From contig JAEUQE010000057.1 of the NCBI GenBank assembly GCA_016789785.1, positions 1 to 40,328 of the forward strand: DNA of 40,328 bases, given 5' to 3'. Below are positions 23,818 through 32,169 of this stretch, piece by piece. The notes under the pieces are model-generated. The model did not search any database and was not told the DNA's origin. It saw only the letters and a program-made list of their open reading frames with translations. A program made the position numbers and the translations under genes. How positions within the stretch are numbered: position 1 is the stretch's first letter; each line of letters opens with the position of its first letter. This stretch comes from Bryobacterales bacterium (GTDB taxonomy: Bacteria; Acidobacteriota; Terriglobia; Bryobacterales; Bryobacteraceae).

Positions 23818-24538
23818 GGTGTGGCTTCGGGAACGCGTGATCGAGTCCGAACTTCTGGATACCGCTTCAGACGCGGATGCCTGTGCGAACCTGCGTGACT
23901 TGCGCCGGATTAACCGCTGGCTTGGCGGCCACGCGGTGGTGAAGGCGGAAATCGCACGCTGCTATTCGCCCACCGATGCGTTTTCCGTGCTCGACGTCGG
24001 CGCCGCCGCCGGCGATCTTGCCACGTCGCTCAAACGGCAGTTCCCTCTGGCCAGCATCGTTTCCTGCGACGCCAACTTCCGGAACCTGCGCGCCGCTCCA
24101 TCGCCCAAAGCCGCCGCGGACGCCTTCCGCTTGCCCTTTCGCGAGCACTCCTTCGACATCGTCACCTGCAGCCTCTTGCTGCATCACTTCAGCAATCTCG
24201 ATGTCGTGTCCCTGCTGCGGGAACTTGCGTCGCTGTCCCGCCGCCTGCTTCTGGTGAATGACCTCGAGCGCCACCCCGTCGCCCACCGTTTCCTGCCCGC
24301 CACGCGGCACGTCTTCGGATGGCATCCCATCACCGTGCACGACGGCATGCGATCCGTCGCCGCTGGCTTCCAACCCGGAGAATTGCTCGCGCTCGCACAC
24401 CGCGCCGGCCTGCTGACCGCACGGGTACGCCGGCACCGTCCATGGTTCCGCCTGTCGCTGCGCAGTGTGAAGGCGCCTCTGCCCGCGCCTATTGTGGAGT
24501 CAACTTACCCGTCGGTGTGTCAATCTGGTAGCGCTTGA
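23816..24538 (+). CDS. Class I SAM-dependent methyltransferase
   Basis: 240 aa, cytoplasmic. The Rossmann SAM site is VLDVGAAAGDLATSL, with motif II around SIVSCDANFRNL and motif IV FDIVTCSLLLHHFSN; LLVNDLERHPVAHRF follows. The opening (RVIESELLDTASD, LRDLRRINRWLGGH) is typical of a small methyltransferase subgroup often found near polyketide or quinone-type genes. No such gene lies here, so the substrate is open. The last 50 bp overlap the 3' end of the convergent carbonic-anhydrase-like gene, and the last residues look like read-through. The start was chosen at the ATG facing tdk; the frame is open further upstream only across tdk. Confidence 0.8.
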   Translation: MVWLRERVIESELLDTASDADACANLRDLRRINRWLGGHAVVKAEIARCYSPTDAFSVLDVGAAAGDLATSLKRQFPLASIVSCDANFRNLRAAPSPKAAADAFRLPFREHSFDIVTCSLLLHHFSNLDVVSLLRELASLSRRLLLVNDLERHPVAHRFLPATRHVFGWHPITVHDGMRSVAAGFQPGELLALAHRAGLLTARVRRHRPWFRLSLRSVKAPLPAPIVESTYPSVCQSGSA

Positions 24539-25109
24539 TCAGCAATGTGCCCGCCTTTAGACGGTCCGCGATCATGGGCCGCTTCAGCATCAGTTGGTAC
24601 ATCTCCTCGCGCTTGTCCACGGCCTTCGATAGCGCAGGATACTCGTGCGCCTCCTCGCTGTGCGCCACTTTCTCCATCGCGCAGTCCGTGTGCGTGGTGA
24701 ACAGCACGACCTTCAGCCGGTGCTCCTTCACGCCAAGCTCTATCGCCTCGATCACTTCTTCCGAAAGCACCGATCCCGGCAGCCGCACCACGTCGTAGTA
24801 GTGCCGCGAGTCACCAAGCACAACCTCGGAGTTGATCCGCGGATCCATGCACATCACCGCCATGACTTCGGGCTTGTGGCTCGGACCACCCACCACACCT
24901 TCCACCTTGGAAGATTGTTGATTGTCCAGAATCACGGTGTCGAGAATCTCCTGCGGGGTCCCAACCGTACCCCGATAGTCGAAACCATGGACGAAACCCT
25001 GGACCATATGACCCACTGATACGAGACCTCCCCCACCCACAAAGAGGACGCCTCGCCAGAAGAACAACAGCGTAACTACGATGGCGACGAAGCCAAGGCG
25101 AAAGAGCAT
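24489..25109 (-). CDS. Membrane-anchored beta-carbonic-anhydrase-like protein
   Basis: 206 aa. An N-terminal hydrophobic helix (residues 3-32) precedes a short beta-carbonic-anhydrase core. The zinc site can be read: Cys87-x-Asp89-x-Arg91 (MCMDPR), then His140-x-x-Cys143 (HTDC). GSVLSEEVIEAIELGV corresponds to the helix between them. If active it would hydrate carbon dioxide at the membrane, an unusual place for a beta enzyme. The domain is shorter than classical ones. GGAGG lies 9 nt before the ATG. The 3' end overlaps the methyltransferase gene on the other strand by 50 bp. Confidence 0.75.
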   Translation of the reverse strand: MLFRLGFVAIVVTLLFFWRGVLFVGGGGLVSVGHMVQGFVHGFDYRGTVGTPQEILDTVILDNQQSSKVEGVVGGPSHKPEVMAVMCMDPRINSEVVLGDSRHYYDVVRLPGSVLSEEVIEAIELGVKEHRLKVVLFTTHTDCAMEKVAHSEEAHEYPALSKAVDKREEMYQLMLKRPMIADRLKAGTLLIKRYQIDTPTGKLTPQ

Positions 25110-25170
25110 AACTCCGGACCTCCAAACCTGTCGCCTTCTTCAGCAATTGTGGTGCCACGCCGAATCCGGA

Positions 25171-25179
25171 TGCTATGAT
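25171..25179 (+). promoter_or_regulatory. Extended -10 element before the FkbM gene
   Basis: TGCTATGAT is an extended -10 (TGn-TATGAT). It ends 9 nt before the ATG at 25189, again with no Shine-Dalgarno sequence. Extended -10 promoters need little -35, which fits the absence of one. A leaderless mRNA is implied. Confidence 0.5.
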
Positions 25180-25188
25180 TCAACCTGA

Positions 25189-26091
25189 ATGAAGAAGATC
25201 CTCCTGCTACTCATCGTGGGAGTAGCCCTGACGCTCTACTACTACGCCCCGGCGCGCCTTTCCGCCTGGTACATCCTTGGCCGCAACCAGAATTGCCCCT
25301 ATCCCAATGCGATCCGCGCCCTCGACGACGTGAAGGAGCAAATCTCCAGGAAGGACCAGATTCTCGCCGCCAGCAAACTCCTCGAGAAGGACGGCAAAGG
25401 GTACCAGCTTTGGGACACACCCGACGGTAAGTACTGGCTCCCCGATGGCAGCGAGTACGTGCTGCCCTTCAACCTCGCCGAGCAGGCTCGCGACATCTAC
25501 GGTTGGAACGGCCGCGGTCTGAAAGCTGGCGACGTGGTGCTCGATTGCGGCGCGAACATCGGCGTCTACACCCGCGCCGCGTTGAAAGCTGGTGCGAAGC
25601 TGGTAGTCGCCATTGAGCCCGCGCCGGAGAACATCGAATGCCTCCGCCGCAACTTCGCCAAGGAAGTGGAAGAAGGCCGCGTGATCATCTATCCGAAGGG
25701 CGTTTGGGACAAGGACGACTTCCTCGAGTTGCACGTCGATCCGCACAACTCCGCCGCCGACAGCTTCGTGATCCAGCGCGAGCATTCGAAGGCTGTCGAG
25801 AAAGTGCCGCTCACCACCATCGACAAGATGGTAGACGAACTCAAACTCGAACGCGTCGACTACATCAAGATGGACATCGAAGGCGCCGAGGTGCGAGCCA
25901 TCAACGGCGGCAGGAACACCATCGCGAAATTCCGCCCGCGCATGGCGCTCTCCACTTATCATCAGGTCGAGCATCCGGTGGAAGTGCCGCGCGCCGCGAA
26001 AGCTGCTTTCCCGGGATATCAGGTGGAATGCGGACCTTGTGCGGAGTCGGGTTATGGCATTCGCCCGGACATTGTTTACTTTTTCCCGTAG
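25189..26091 (+). CDS. FkbM-family methyltransferase, membrane-anchored
   Basis: 300 aa. An N-terminal helix (MKKILLLLIVGVALTLYYYAP) acts as signal anchor, followed by a FkbM methyltransferase domain (about 105-290). The SAM loop is VVLDCGANIGVYTRAAL, then VVAIEPAPENIECLRRN and the diagnostic VDYIKMDIEGAE. The family O-methylates sugars, lipids or polyketides; the acceptor is unknown. The anchor helix suggests a site at the membrane, which is uncommon for a SAM enzyme. It is divergent from the carbonic-anhydrase-like gene. No homologous pathway genes adjoin. Confidence 0.88.
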   Translation: MKKILLLLIVGVALTLYYYAPARLSAWYILGRNQNCPYPNAIRALDDVKEQISRKDQILAASKLLEKDGKGYQLWDTPDGKYWLPDGSEYVLPFNLAEQARDIYGWNGRGLKAGDVVLDCGANIGVYTRAALKAGAKLVVAIEPAPENIECLRRNFAKEVEEGRVIIYPKGVWDKDDFLELHVDPHNSAADSFVIQREHSKAVEKVPLTTIDKMVDELKLERVDYIKMDIEGAEVRAINGGRNTIAKFRPRMALSTYHQVEHPVEVPRAAKAAFPGYQVECGPCAESGYGIRPDIVYFFP

Positions 26092-27142
26092 CCTGCGGCC
26101 GGTGTTTGCACCGTTGCCTCTTGTGGTGTTCCGCGGGCGCCCACACTGCACGTCGCCATCGGCATGCGGTTCACCAACGGTGCTTCCCATCGTAAGTCTC
26201 CGTGCGCGGCAAACCGCGTGGTCCTTCTTTGATGGAGCCGCCGACGTCCACCGGCTCCTGCCGCGAAGTCTCAGCAACAACTCGCGCGGTTCTTCGATTC
26301 GGGCATGCCTCCCCCGCCGCCCCTCATTCCTCGGCTGTCTTCTCCTCGCCAGCCTCCTCAGCACCTCTTGCGCAAAGCGCTACCACCTACAAGGCCTGGT
26401 TCTGGAAGTCCGCCCCACCGCGCAGACCATCGTTGTCTCGCACAAAGCAATTCCCGGCGTGATGCCCGCCATGGCGATGCCGCTACGCGTTGCGAATCCG
26501 CGTGAGATCTCAGGCCTCGTGCCCGGGACATTCATCGACTTCCAACTTGCCAACTCCGAAGCCCGCCGCATCCGCCCGCGCCGTGCCACGAACGAGATCG
26601 AGCAGGACGGCCGCCGAGTCCTTCTCGAACCGCCCAAGGAAAAGCTCGCCATCGGCGGGCTCATGCCAGAATGGTCTCTTCTCAGCCATCGTGACGAGCG
26701 CATCTCCGTCTCCGCTTTGCGCGGCAAAGTACTTGCCATTCAATTCCTCTACACCCGCTGTCCCTTGCCCGAAGTCTGCCCGCGCCTCGCCGCCACCTTC
26801 GCCCGCCTGCAGCGCCGCTTCCCCGATCGCATGAACCGCGACCTCATCCTCATGAGCATCACGCTCGACCCGACTTACGACACGCCACCTGTCCTTTCGC
26901 GATATGCTACTCTTTGGCGTCCTCAACTGGGCTGGCATTTCCTGACAGGTTCTGAATCGGAAGTTCGTGTGGTGGCGAACCGTTTTGGCATCATCTATTG
27001 GCCGGAAGAAGGCGTGATCACGCACAACTCGACCATTGGCATTGTGAACCGTCAAGGCCGTCTCTCAGCCCTGGTGGAAGGGCTTTCGTTCGATGTGCAA
27101 CAACTCGGCGATCTGATCGCCTCGGAATTGGAGAAGCAATGA
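26054..27142 (+). CDS. SCO1/SenC copper chaperone fused to a CusF-like domain, lipoprotein
   Basis: About 362 aa as annotated. After a lipobox (LLSTSC) come a CusF/CopC-like copper domain (LVLEVRPTAQTIVVSHKAI, MPAMAMPLRV) and a SCO1 thioredoxin fold with LYTRCPLPEVCPR, in which the two copper cysteines are five residues apart, and the ligand His in THNSTIGIVN. SCO1 proteins insert copper into cytochrome c oxidase. The start is uncertain. The only ATG in frame (26054) overlaps the FkbM gene and leaves about 100 residues before the lipobox. A natural lipoprotein signal would begin at ATT 26297 (RACLPRRPSFLGCLLLASLL), so either a rare start or an upstream frameshift is involved. It overlaps the next gene by ATGA. 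Confidence 0.8.
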   Translation: MAFARTLFTFSRSLRPVFAPLPLVVFRGRPHCTSPSACGSPTVLPIVSLRARQTAWSFFDGAADVHRLLPRSLSNNSRGSSIRACLPRRPSFLGCLLLASLLSTSCAKRYHLQGLVLEVRPTAQTIVVSHKAIPGVMPAMAMPLRVANPREISGLVPGTFIDFQLANSEARRIRPRRATNEIEQDGRRVLLEPPKEKLAIGGLMPEWSLLSHRDERISVSALRGKVLAIQFLYTRCPLPEVCPRLAATFARLQRRFPDRMNRDLILMSITLDPTYDTPPVLSRYATLWRPQLGWHFLTGSESEVRVVANRFGIIYWPEEGVITHNSTIGIVNRQGRLSALVEGLSFDVQQLGDLIASELEKQ

Positions 27143-28755
27143 AGCGCAACTTCGTTCTCGCACTTGCATTCGCAGCCGCGCTCACCGCGCAGACTGACAA
27201 ATCGAAGTCGAAAGACATGTGCACGCCGGGCGCGAGCCGTGTGTCGCCTTCGTTACCAGCAAAGCTGCTGCCAGGGCAGGGAAGCGAACACATCCACTTC
27301 CCCATCACCACCTCCGACCCCGAGGCGCAGAAATTCTTCACGCAGGGCGTGGCGCAGATGCATTCCTTCTGGGCTGTGGAAGCCGAGCGCAGCTTCCTCC
27401 AAGCCGCCGCGCTCGATCCGAAATCGCCCATGCCGTGGTGGGGCGTGGCGATGGTCGCGATGGGTGACTACCGCCCGCGCTTCCAACTCCAGACTTACTC
27501 CAATCTGCGCAACAACGATGCGTTCGATCGCGTGGATGCCGCGGTGCGCAAAGCGGTCGAACTCGCCGAAGCCGGCAACATCACCGAACTCGAAAAGATG
27601 TACGTGGCGTCGATCGCCGCCCGCCGCGACATCCGTTCCAAGGATCCCGATGCCGGCTACATCCAGGGTCTGCGCGCCATTGCCGCGAAGTATCCGAAGG
27701 AAGTGGAAGCGAAGAGCTATCTCGCACTGCATCTCATGCGTGGCTTCGAATTGCCCGAGCACAAACCTCGCGATGGAAGCATGGAAGCGGCGCAACTCTT
27801 GCGCGAACTGATGGCCGAATTCCCCGATCATCCGGGTGTGCATCACTACGTCATTCACGGCTTCGAAGGGTCGACGTTCGCCAAGGACGCATGGCATAGC
27901 TGCAAGCGTTACGCCGATCTGGTGCCCAACATCCCGCATGCGCTGCACATGCCCGGCCACATCTATGCGCAGACCTCGCGTTGGTCCGATGCGGTCAAGT
28001 CGTTCTCTGACGCCGCTGACAACGAATTGAAGTGGATCAAGGCCGACTCGTTGTATTCGACGGGCCATCACGGCCACAACGTGCACTTCCTGTCGACGTC
28101 CTACAGCTTCCAGGGCAAGACTTCCGAGGCTGTGGAATCCGCGCGCAGCCTGCTGGCGTTCGCCGAGAATCCGCGCGAGAAGGCAGCCATCGACAACAAC
28201 CGCACGGCCTACCGTCAGGGCTGGTTCGCGATGTTGCGTGCGCTGGTACAGAACGAGCGTTGGGACGAGATTCTGGATGGCCAGTCATTGCCGCACTATG
28301 ACAAGCCACGCGAGCGAGCGTGGCGTCATTGGGCGGTCGGTGTGGCGCGTGCCGCGAAGGGAAATTCGGAAGGCGCGCGCAAGGCCTTGGAGTCGATGGA
28401 TGATGCGATCGATTCGTATCAGGAGACCGTGAAGCAGGCCGCACCGGCCGAGTTGCGCGTCGCGCGCCAGGAGTTGTTCGGTCACACGCTGGCCGCGCGC
28501 GGCAAGGTGGACGAGGCGATTGAAAAACTGCAAGTCGCCGCCAGGCGCGAGCGCGCGCTGATCTACAGCGAACCGCCGTTCTATCCACGCCCGGTAAACG
28601 AAGCGTTGGGTAAGCTGGCCCTGTCGCACGGCCGCACGGAGTTAGCCGAGCGCGCCTTCCGCGAAGCCCTCGATCAGTATCCATCAAGCTTCATGGCGAC
28701 GAAGGGCCTTCAGTCTCTGGAGAAGCGTCAGCCCGCGTCGAGCGGCGGGCAGTAA
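27139..28755 (+). CDS. Secreted TPR-repeat protein
   Basis: 538 aa with a signal peptide (MKRNFVLALAFAAALTAQ). The mature part opens with HIHFPITTSDPEAQKFFTQG and an all-helical array of TPR-like units: WAVEAERSFLQAAALDPKSPMPWWGVAM near the start, HYVIHGFEGSTFAKDAW with HALHMPGHIYAQTSRW in the middle, and RTELAERAFREALDQYP at the end. This His-containing TPR family occurs widely in Acidobacteria and Proteobacteria without a defined role. The ATG overlaps the SCO1 stop (ATGA), so the two are co-translated and may share a periplasmic copper or oxidase-related context. This link is inference from position. Confidence 0.85.
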   Translation: MKRNFVLALAFAAALTAQTDKSKSKDMCTPGASRVSPSLPAKLLPGQGSEHIHFPITTSDPEAQKFFTQGVAQMHSFWAVEAERSFLQAAALDPKSPMPWWGVAMVAMGDYRPRFQLQTYSNLRNNDAFDRVDAAVRKAVELAEAGNITELEKMYVASIAARRDIRSKDPDAGYIQGLRAIAAKYPKEVEAKSYLALHLMRGFELPEHKPRDGSMEAAQLLRELMAEFPDHPGVHHYVIHGFEGSTFAKDAWHSCKRYADLVPNIPHALHMPGHIYAQTSRWSDAVKSFSDAADNELKWIKADSLYSTGHHGHNVHFLSTSYSFQGKTSEAVESARSLLAFAENPREKAAIDNNRTAYRQGWFAMLRALVQNERWDEILDGQSLPHYDKPRERAWRHWAVGVARAAKGNSEGARKALESMDDAIDSYQETVKQAAPAELRVARQELFGHTLAARGKVDEAIEKLQVAARRERALIYSEPPFYPRPVNEALGKLALSHGRTELAERAFREALDQYPSSFMATKGLQSLEKRQPASSGGQ

Positions 28756-28772
28756 GTTGGCTAAGTCCGGCT

Positions 28773-28925
28773 TTCTAAGTACACCGTTTTATAAGTACGC
28801 CCGGCACGACGGTAGCGCGGGCACTCTTGCCTCTTCCCTCTCAAGGGGGAGCCTCTTTTGCCGCTTCGGAAGATCGCTGCGGCACAAGCTGTCTATTGTC
28901 CACATCTGGAAGCACGCGGCCGTAT
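28773..28925 (+). repeat. Intergenic repeat element, copy A
   Basis: It begins near TCTAAGTACACCG and runs through GTAGCGCGGGCACTCTTGCC, CTTCCCTCTC, GAGCCTCTTTTGCCGC and CGCTGCGGCACAAGCTGTC. It aligns by hand, in the opposite orientation, with copy B (37630-37806), with small gaps, and shares its 5' end with copy C (35172-35300). It occupies most of the gap between the TPR gene and the SDF-transporter gene. No gene is seen in the gap. Confidence 0.65.
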
Positions 28926-29039
28926 GTCGGGCCCGTCGGGCCCATGTACTATTACTAACCAAACTAACGCTGACTGCACCCTGACGTGAGGGCTTTGCGG
29001 CGCCTTGTTCTCAAGCCCCGGCTTTGCCCGCGGCGGGAG

Positions 29040-30191
29040 TTACTTCGTGGGCCATCGCTCGACAGCAACGGGCGCCGCGCAATGTCCGAGAATGTTCAGC
29101 GCAGTGCGCACAGGGTCAATCAACGCGTCGACACCGAGCAACAAGGCCAATCCTTCGGCGGGCAATCCCAATCCTGAAAACAGCGCGGTAAGGATGACGA
29201 AGTTCGCCCGAGGGATTCCCGCCACGCCCTTGCTGGTGAGCTTCAGCGTCAGCATCATCAGCAGGAGTTGCTCCCATTCGAGCCGCATTCCCGCAGCCTG
29301 TGCCACAAACACCGCCGCCATCATCAGATGGATCGTGCTGCCTTCCAGGTTGAAGCTGAGGCTCAACGGTGTCACGAATCCGGCCACCGGCGGAGAGACT
29401 CCGAGACGCGCAACGCCCGCCAGCGCGGAGGGCAACGCCGCTGCGCTCGAAGTGGTGGTGAACGCCACGACGAACGGTTCACGGACCTCACGCGCGAATC
29501 GCGAGATCGGCATCCCAGTGATCCGCAGCATCCCGCCGAGGATCACCACCGTGTAGCTCACCTGCGCCACCCAGGCGGTTCCAATCCATCGGGCCAGGCT
29601 CGCCAGCGCGCCGGGTCCTTGCGAAGCGATGGTGGAGGCCATGGCGCCGAACACGGCCAATGGCGCGGCGTACATGAGGATCGCCGTCATGCGAAAGGTG
29701 ATCGCTCCAATGCTTTCGGCGAACTCCACGAGAGGCTCCGCTTTCGGCCCGAGCGTACTACAGGCAAGGCCAATACCAGTGAAGAACACCACCATCTGCA
29801 ACACGTCGCCGCGGGCCATCGCGTCGAAGATGCTGGTGGGAAACGCCTGCTCAAGAATCGATGCGATGGAGAGATGCCCGTCAGGCATTTGGGCCGGGGG
29901 CAGTTGGAGACCCGTGCCGGGTTCGAGCAACAGGGTCCAACCGAGGCCCCAGAGCAGGGCGATGGTGGTGAGCACCTCGAAGAGAATCACCGCGCGCAGA
30001 CCCATCCGTCCCAGGGTCCGCATGGCGCCGGCACGCGCGACCGCGGGCACCAGCACTCCGAACATGAGCGGCGCAATGATGGTGCGGATCAAGCGAAGAA
30101 ACAACGCGCCGAGCAGTTCGAACTGACGGGATGGATCGGGGAAGAACCAGCCGGCGGCAAGTCCGGCAGCCATCGCGCCCAGCAAAAGCAT
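29040..30191 (-). CDS. Dicarboxylate/amino-acid:cation symporter (SDF/DAACS family) with altered cation ligands
   Basis: 383 aa inner-membrane transporter of the GltPh fold, in which two hairpins grip substrate and sodium. Hairpin 1 is TTTSSAAALPSAL, helix 7 reads FNLEGST where GltPh has NMDGT, hairpin 2 is SKGVAGIPRANFVIL, and helix 8 is DPVRTALNILGH. The substrate arginine (Arg362) and Asn366 are kept. However, the helix-7 Asp is Glu283, and the sodium-binding Asp at the end of helix 8 is His370. The start was set at ATG 30191, just before helix 1; the frame is open upstream across the next gene. It is somewhat shorter than typical members (about 420 aa). It lies 82 bp after the TPR regulator gene on the same strand. 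Confidence 0.9.
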   Translation of the reverse strand: MLLLGAMAAGLAAGWFFPDPSRQFELLGALFLRLIRTIIAPLMFGVLVPAVARAGAMRTLGRMGLRAVILFEVLTTIALLWGLGWTLLLEPGTGLQLPPAQMPDGHLSIASILEQAFPTSIFDAMARGDVLQMVVFFTGIGLACSTLGPKAEPLVEFAESIGAITFRMTAILMYAAPLAVFGAMASTIASQGPGALASLARWIGTAWVAQVSYTVVILGGMLRITGMPISRFAREVREPFVVAFTTTSSAAALPSALAGVARLGVSPPVAGFVTPLSLSFNLEGSTIHLMMAAVFVAQAAGMRLEWEQLLLMMLTLKLTSKGVAGIPRANFVILTALFSGLGLPAEGLALLLGVDALIDPVRTALNILGHCAAPVAVERWPTK

Positions 30192-30273
30192 ATTTGTGCA
30201 GTATGCAATGGCCAGGGCACTTGCCGCTGAGGCGCGGCTTCCTGACACCTGCGGCGCCCTGGTTCTGAGATGC

Positions 30274-32100
30274 CTAGCCGCGTCCGCCGGATGCCTTCTC
30301 CAGACCCATCGCCCGCAACAAGGCCAGCACGCGTTGCTCGCCGCGTACCGGTTCGTAGCCGGGATGCACGGCGAGTGCACACACCGAAGCCTCGCGGCGC
30401 TCGCAGCCCAATTCGAGCCATTCGATCGCGCGGTCGTTCTCACCAAGGCCAATATGGGCCATCGCAAACGACGTGCAAGGGACGTAGCGCGCCGTCGCCA
30501 ACGCATTCATCTTGGCCAGAACGGCGCGCGCGGCACCCCGCTCTCCGTGGAAGCCGTATGCCTGCGTCAGCGCGCCGAGCAAAGTCGGGACATTGCCGCC
30601 CACTTCGCGCGCCTTCTCCAGAATCGCAACGGCCTGTGCATACTCACCGCGATGGATGTGGACCCGGCCCATCGTTGCGATCGCCTTGAAGAAACCCGGA
30701 TCCAGTTCGAGCGCCTGCTCAATCGCAGCCAGTGCCGCATCCATCCGCCCCGCGAGAAGCTCGATGTAGCCGGCGCTCGACATCATCACGGGCGAAAGCG
30801 GGTCAAGCCGCAAGGCGACGCGCATCACCTCCCGCGCTTCTTCGAAACGGCCCGTCAAGGCGAGCAAGTCGCAGGCATACCAATGGTAAGTGGTCGCGTA
30901 ACCAGGTTGTATCCCGAGCGAGTGAAGATAATACTTCTCGGCCTGCTCCCAATTCCATTCATAGGCGGAGGCGATGAAGCCAAGCGACGTGTAAGCTTCC
31001 GCCAGACCGGAATCCAGTTGCAGTGCCCGGAGCGCCGACGCTTTCGCCAGCGGCATTCCATCCCTGGGCGCGATCAGGCCGTGATCCACCATCAGGCTAT
31101 GGGTATCGGCCAATCCGACGTGGCCGGGAGCGAACTCCGGATCACGCGCCACGGCGTCCGAGAAGCATTCGAGTGCCCGCTGAAAGCCTTCGAGCGTACG
31201 TTTGTTCCAATGGAAGCGTCCGCGGAGATACAGGTCGTAAGTGGGAAGCTTCCAGGGGCGCACCTGGAGCCTGGGTTCTTTCACGCCGAGCAGCTTGAGC
31301 CTAAGGCTGTCGGCCACTCGCCGCGCGATGTCCTCCTGAATGACAAACAGGTCATCCATCTGGCGGTCATAGGTATCGGACCAGGCGATCCGCCCGGTAT
31401 CCGCCTCGATCAGTTTGGCGAGGATTCGCACTTGCCCGGCCGCGCGGCGGACGCTTCCTTGCAGAACAGTCGCCACGCGCAGGCGTGCCGCAACCTCGCT
31501 GACATCGGTCTGGGAGGCTTTCAATTTCGCGGCGGACTGCCAGGCAACAACGGTGAGCCCTTCCACCTTCGTCAACGCATGAATGATCTCTTCGGTGAGA
31601 CCGTCGCTGAAGTATTCGGCATCGGCCTCGGGACTCAGGTTCGCGAAAGGGAGCACAGCGATGCTGGCCGAGGCCGCCGCGCCCTCTGGCGTTGCCCGGT
31701 CCTTGAGGACATCACGCTGCGGTGCGGCCCCCTGCCACGCAAATCGGGGCAGGTAGCCACCGGTGGGCACCTCAATGCGCAGCCGGTCATTGCAGCCTTC
31801 GTCTTTGTAGTAGTCCTTGAGCTTGGTGCGCAGGCGGCGCGCCTCGACACGGACGATGGGATCGGTGCGTGGATCGAAGGACTCGCCACGGTCGAATACT
31901 TCCACGCCAAGCAGGTATTCCTTGAGTTGATGGCTGCGTCCCTGCAACGCGCTTTCGACGAGAAAACGCAGCAGGCGTGCCATGCGGTCCGACGCGAGAA
32001 AGATCTTGCTGGCGAGGATGCGGTCGAGTTGGGCGCGGACCGGCTCAGGAGCGATGCCTTCTGGCAGGCTGATCTCAGTGCTTTGACTACCGGGTCCCAT
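30274..32100 (-). CDS. Winged-helix and TPR regulator with TolB-N/FlgO-like domain
   Basis: 608 aa, cytoplasmic. Residues 20-120 are an acidobacterial winged-helix-type domain (LRFLVESALQGRSHQLKEYL, DPIVRVEARRLRTKLKDYY). Residues 145-265 are a FlgO/TolB-N-like domain (SIAVLPFANLSPEADAEYFS, DGLTEEIIHAL). From about 285 to the end there are several TPR units (LALTGRFEEAREVMRVALRLDP, RMDAALAAIEQALELDPGF). The architecture recurs in Acidobacteria as a CadC- or adenylate-cyclase-associated regulator. The ATG at 32100 was preferred to a TTG two codons earlier. Target genes cannot be told; the neighbouring barrel protein upstream and the transporter downstream are candidates. Confidence 0.85.
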   Translation of the reverse strand: MGPGSQSTEISLPEGIAPEPVRAQLDRILASKIFLASDRMARLLRFLVESALQGRSHQLKEYLLGVEVFDRGESFDPRTDPIVRVEARRLRTKLKDYYKDEGCNDRLRIEVPTGGYLPRFAWQGAAPQRDVLKDRATPEGAAASASIAVLPFANLSPEADAEYFSDGLTEEIIHALTKVEGLTVVAWQSAAKLKASQTDVSEVAARLRVATVLQGSVRRAAGQVRILAKLIEADTGRIAWSDTYDRQMDDLFVIQEDIARRVADSLRLKLLGVKEPRLQVRPWKLPTYDLYLRGRFHWNKRTLEGFQRALECFSDAVARDPEFAPGHVGLADTHSLMVDHGLIAPRDGMPLAKASALRALQLDSGLAEAYTSLGFIASAYEWNWEQAEKYYLHSLGIQPGYATTYHWYACDLLALTGRFEEAREVMRVALRLDPLSPVMMSSAGYIELLAGRMDAALAAIEQALELDPGFFKAIATMGRVHIHRGEYAQAVAILEKAREVGGNVPTLLGALTQAYGFHGERGAARAVLAKMNALATARYVPCTSFAMAHIGLGENDRAIEWLELGCERREASVCALAVHPGYEPVRGEQRVLALLRAMGLEKASGGRG

Positions 32101-32169
32101 GCGCAAGAGGAAGATCTCTATTATCGTGCCCGGCGGGACCGGGCCGCAATCGCGATCGCGGTGCGTCTG

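Noticed and set aside
26234..26258. GGAGCCG-11-CGGCTCC hairpin downstream of the FkbM gene
   Set aside because: It is about 140 bp after the stop, has a large loop and no T-tract, and lies in a region that may be translated as part of the SCO1 frame.
28936..28953. GGGCCC-GTC-GGGCCC motif, looked at as a tRNA arm or attachment site
   Set aside because: No cloverleaf or CCA-like end surrounds it, and no integrase is present. It is a simple GC-rich direct or inverted repeat next to repeat copy A.
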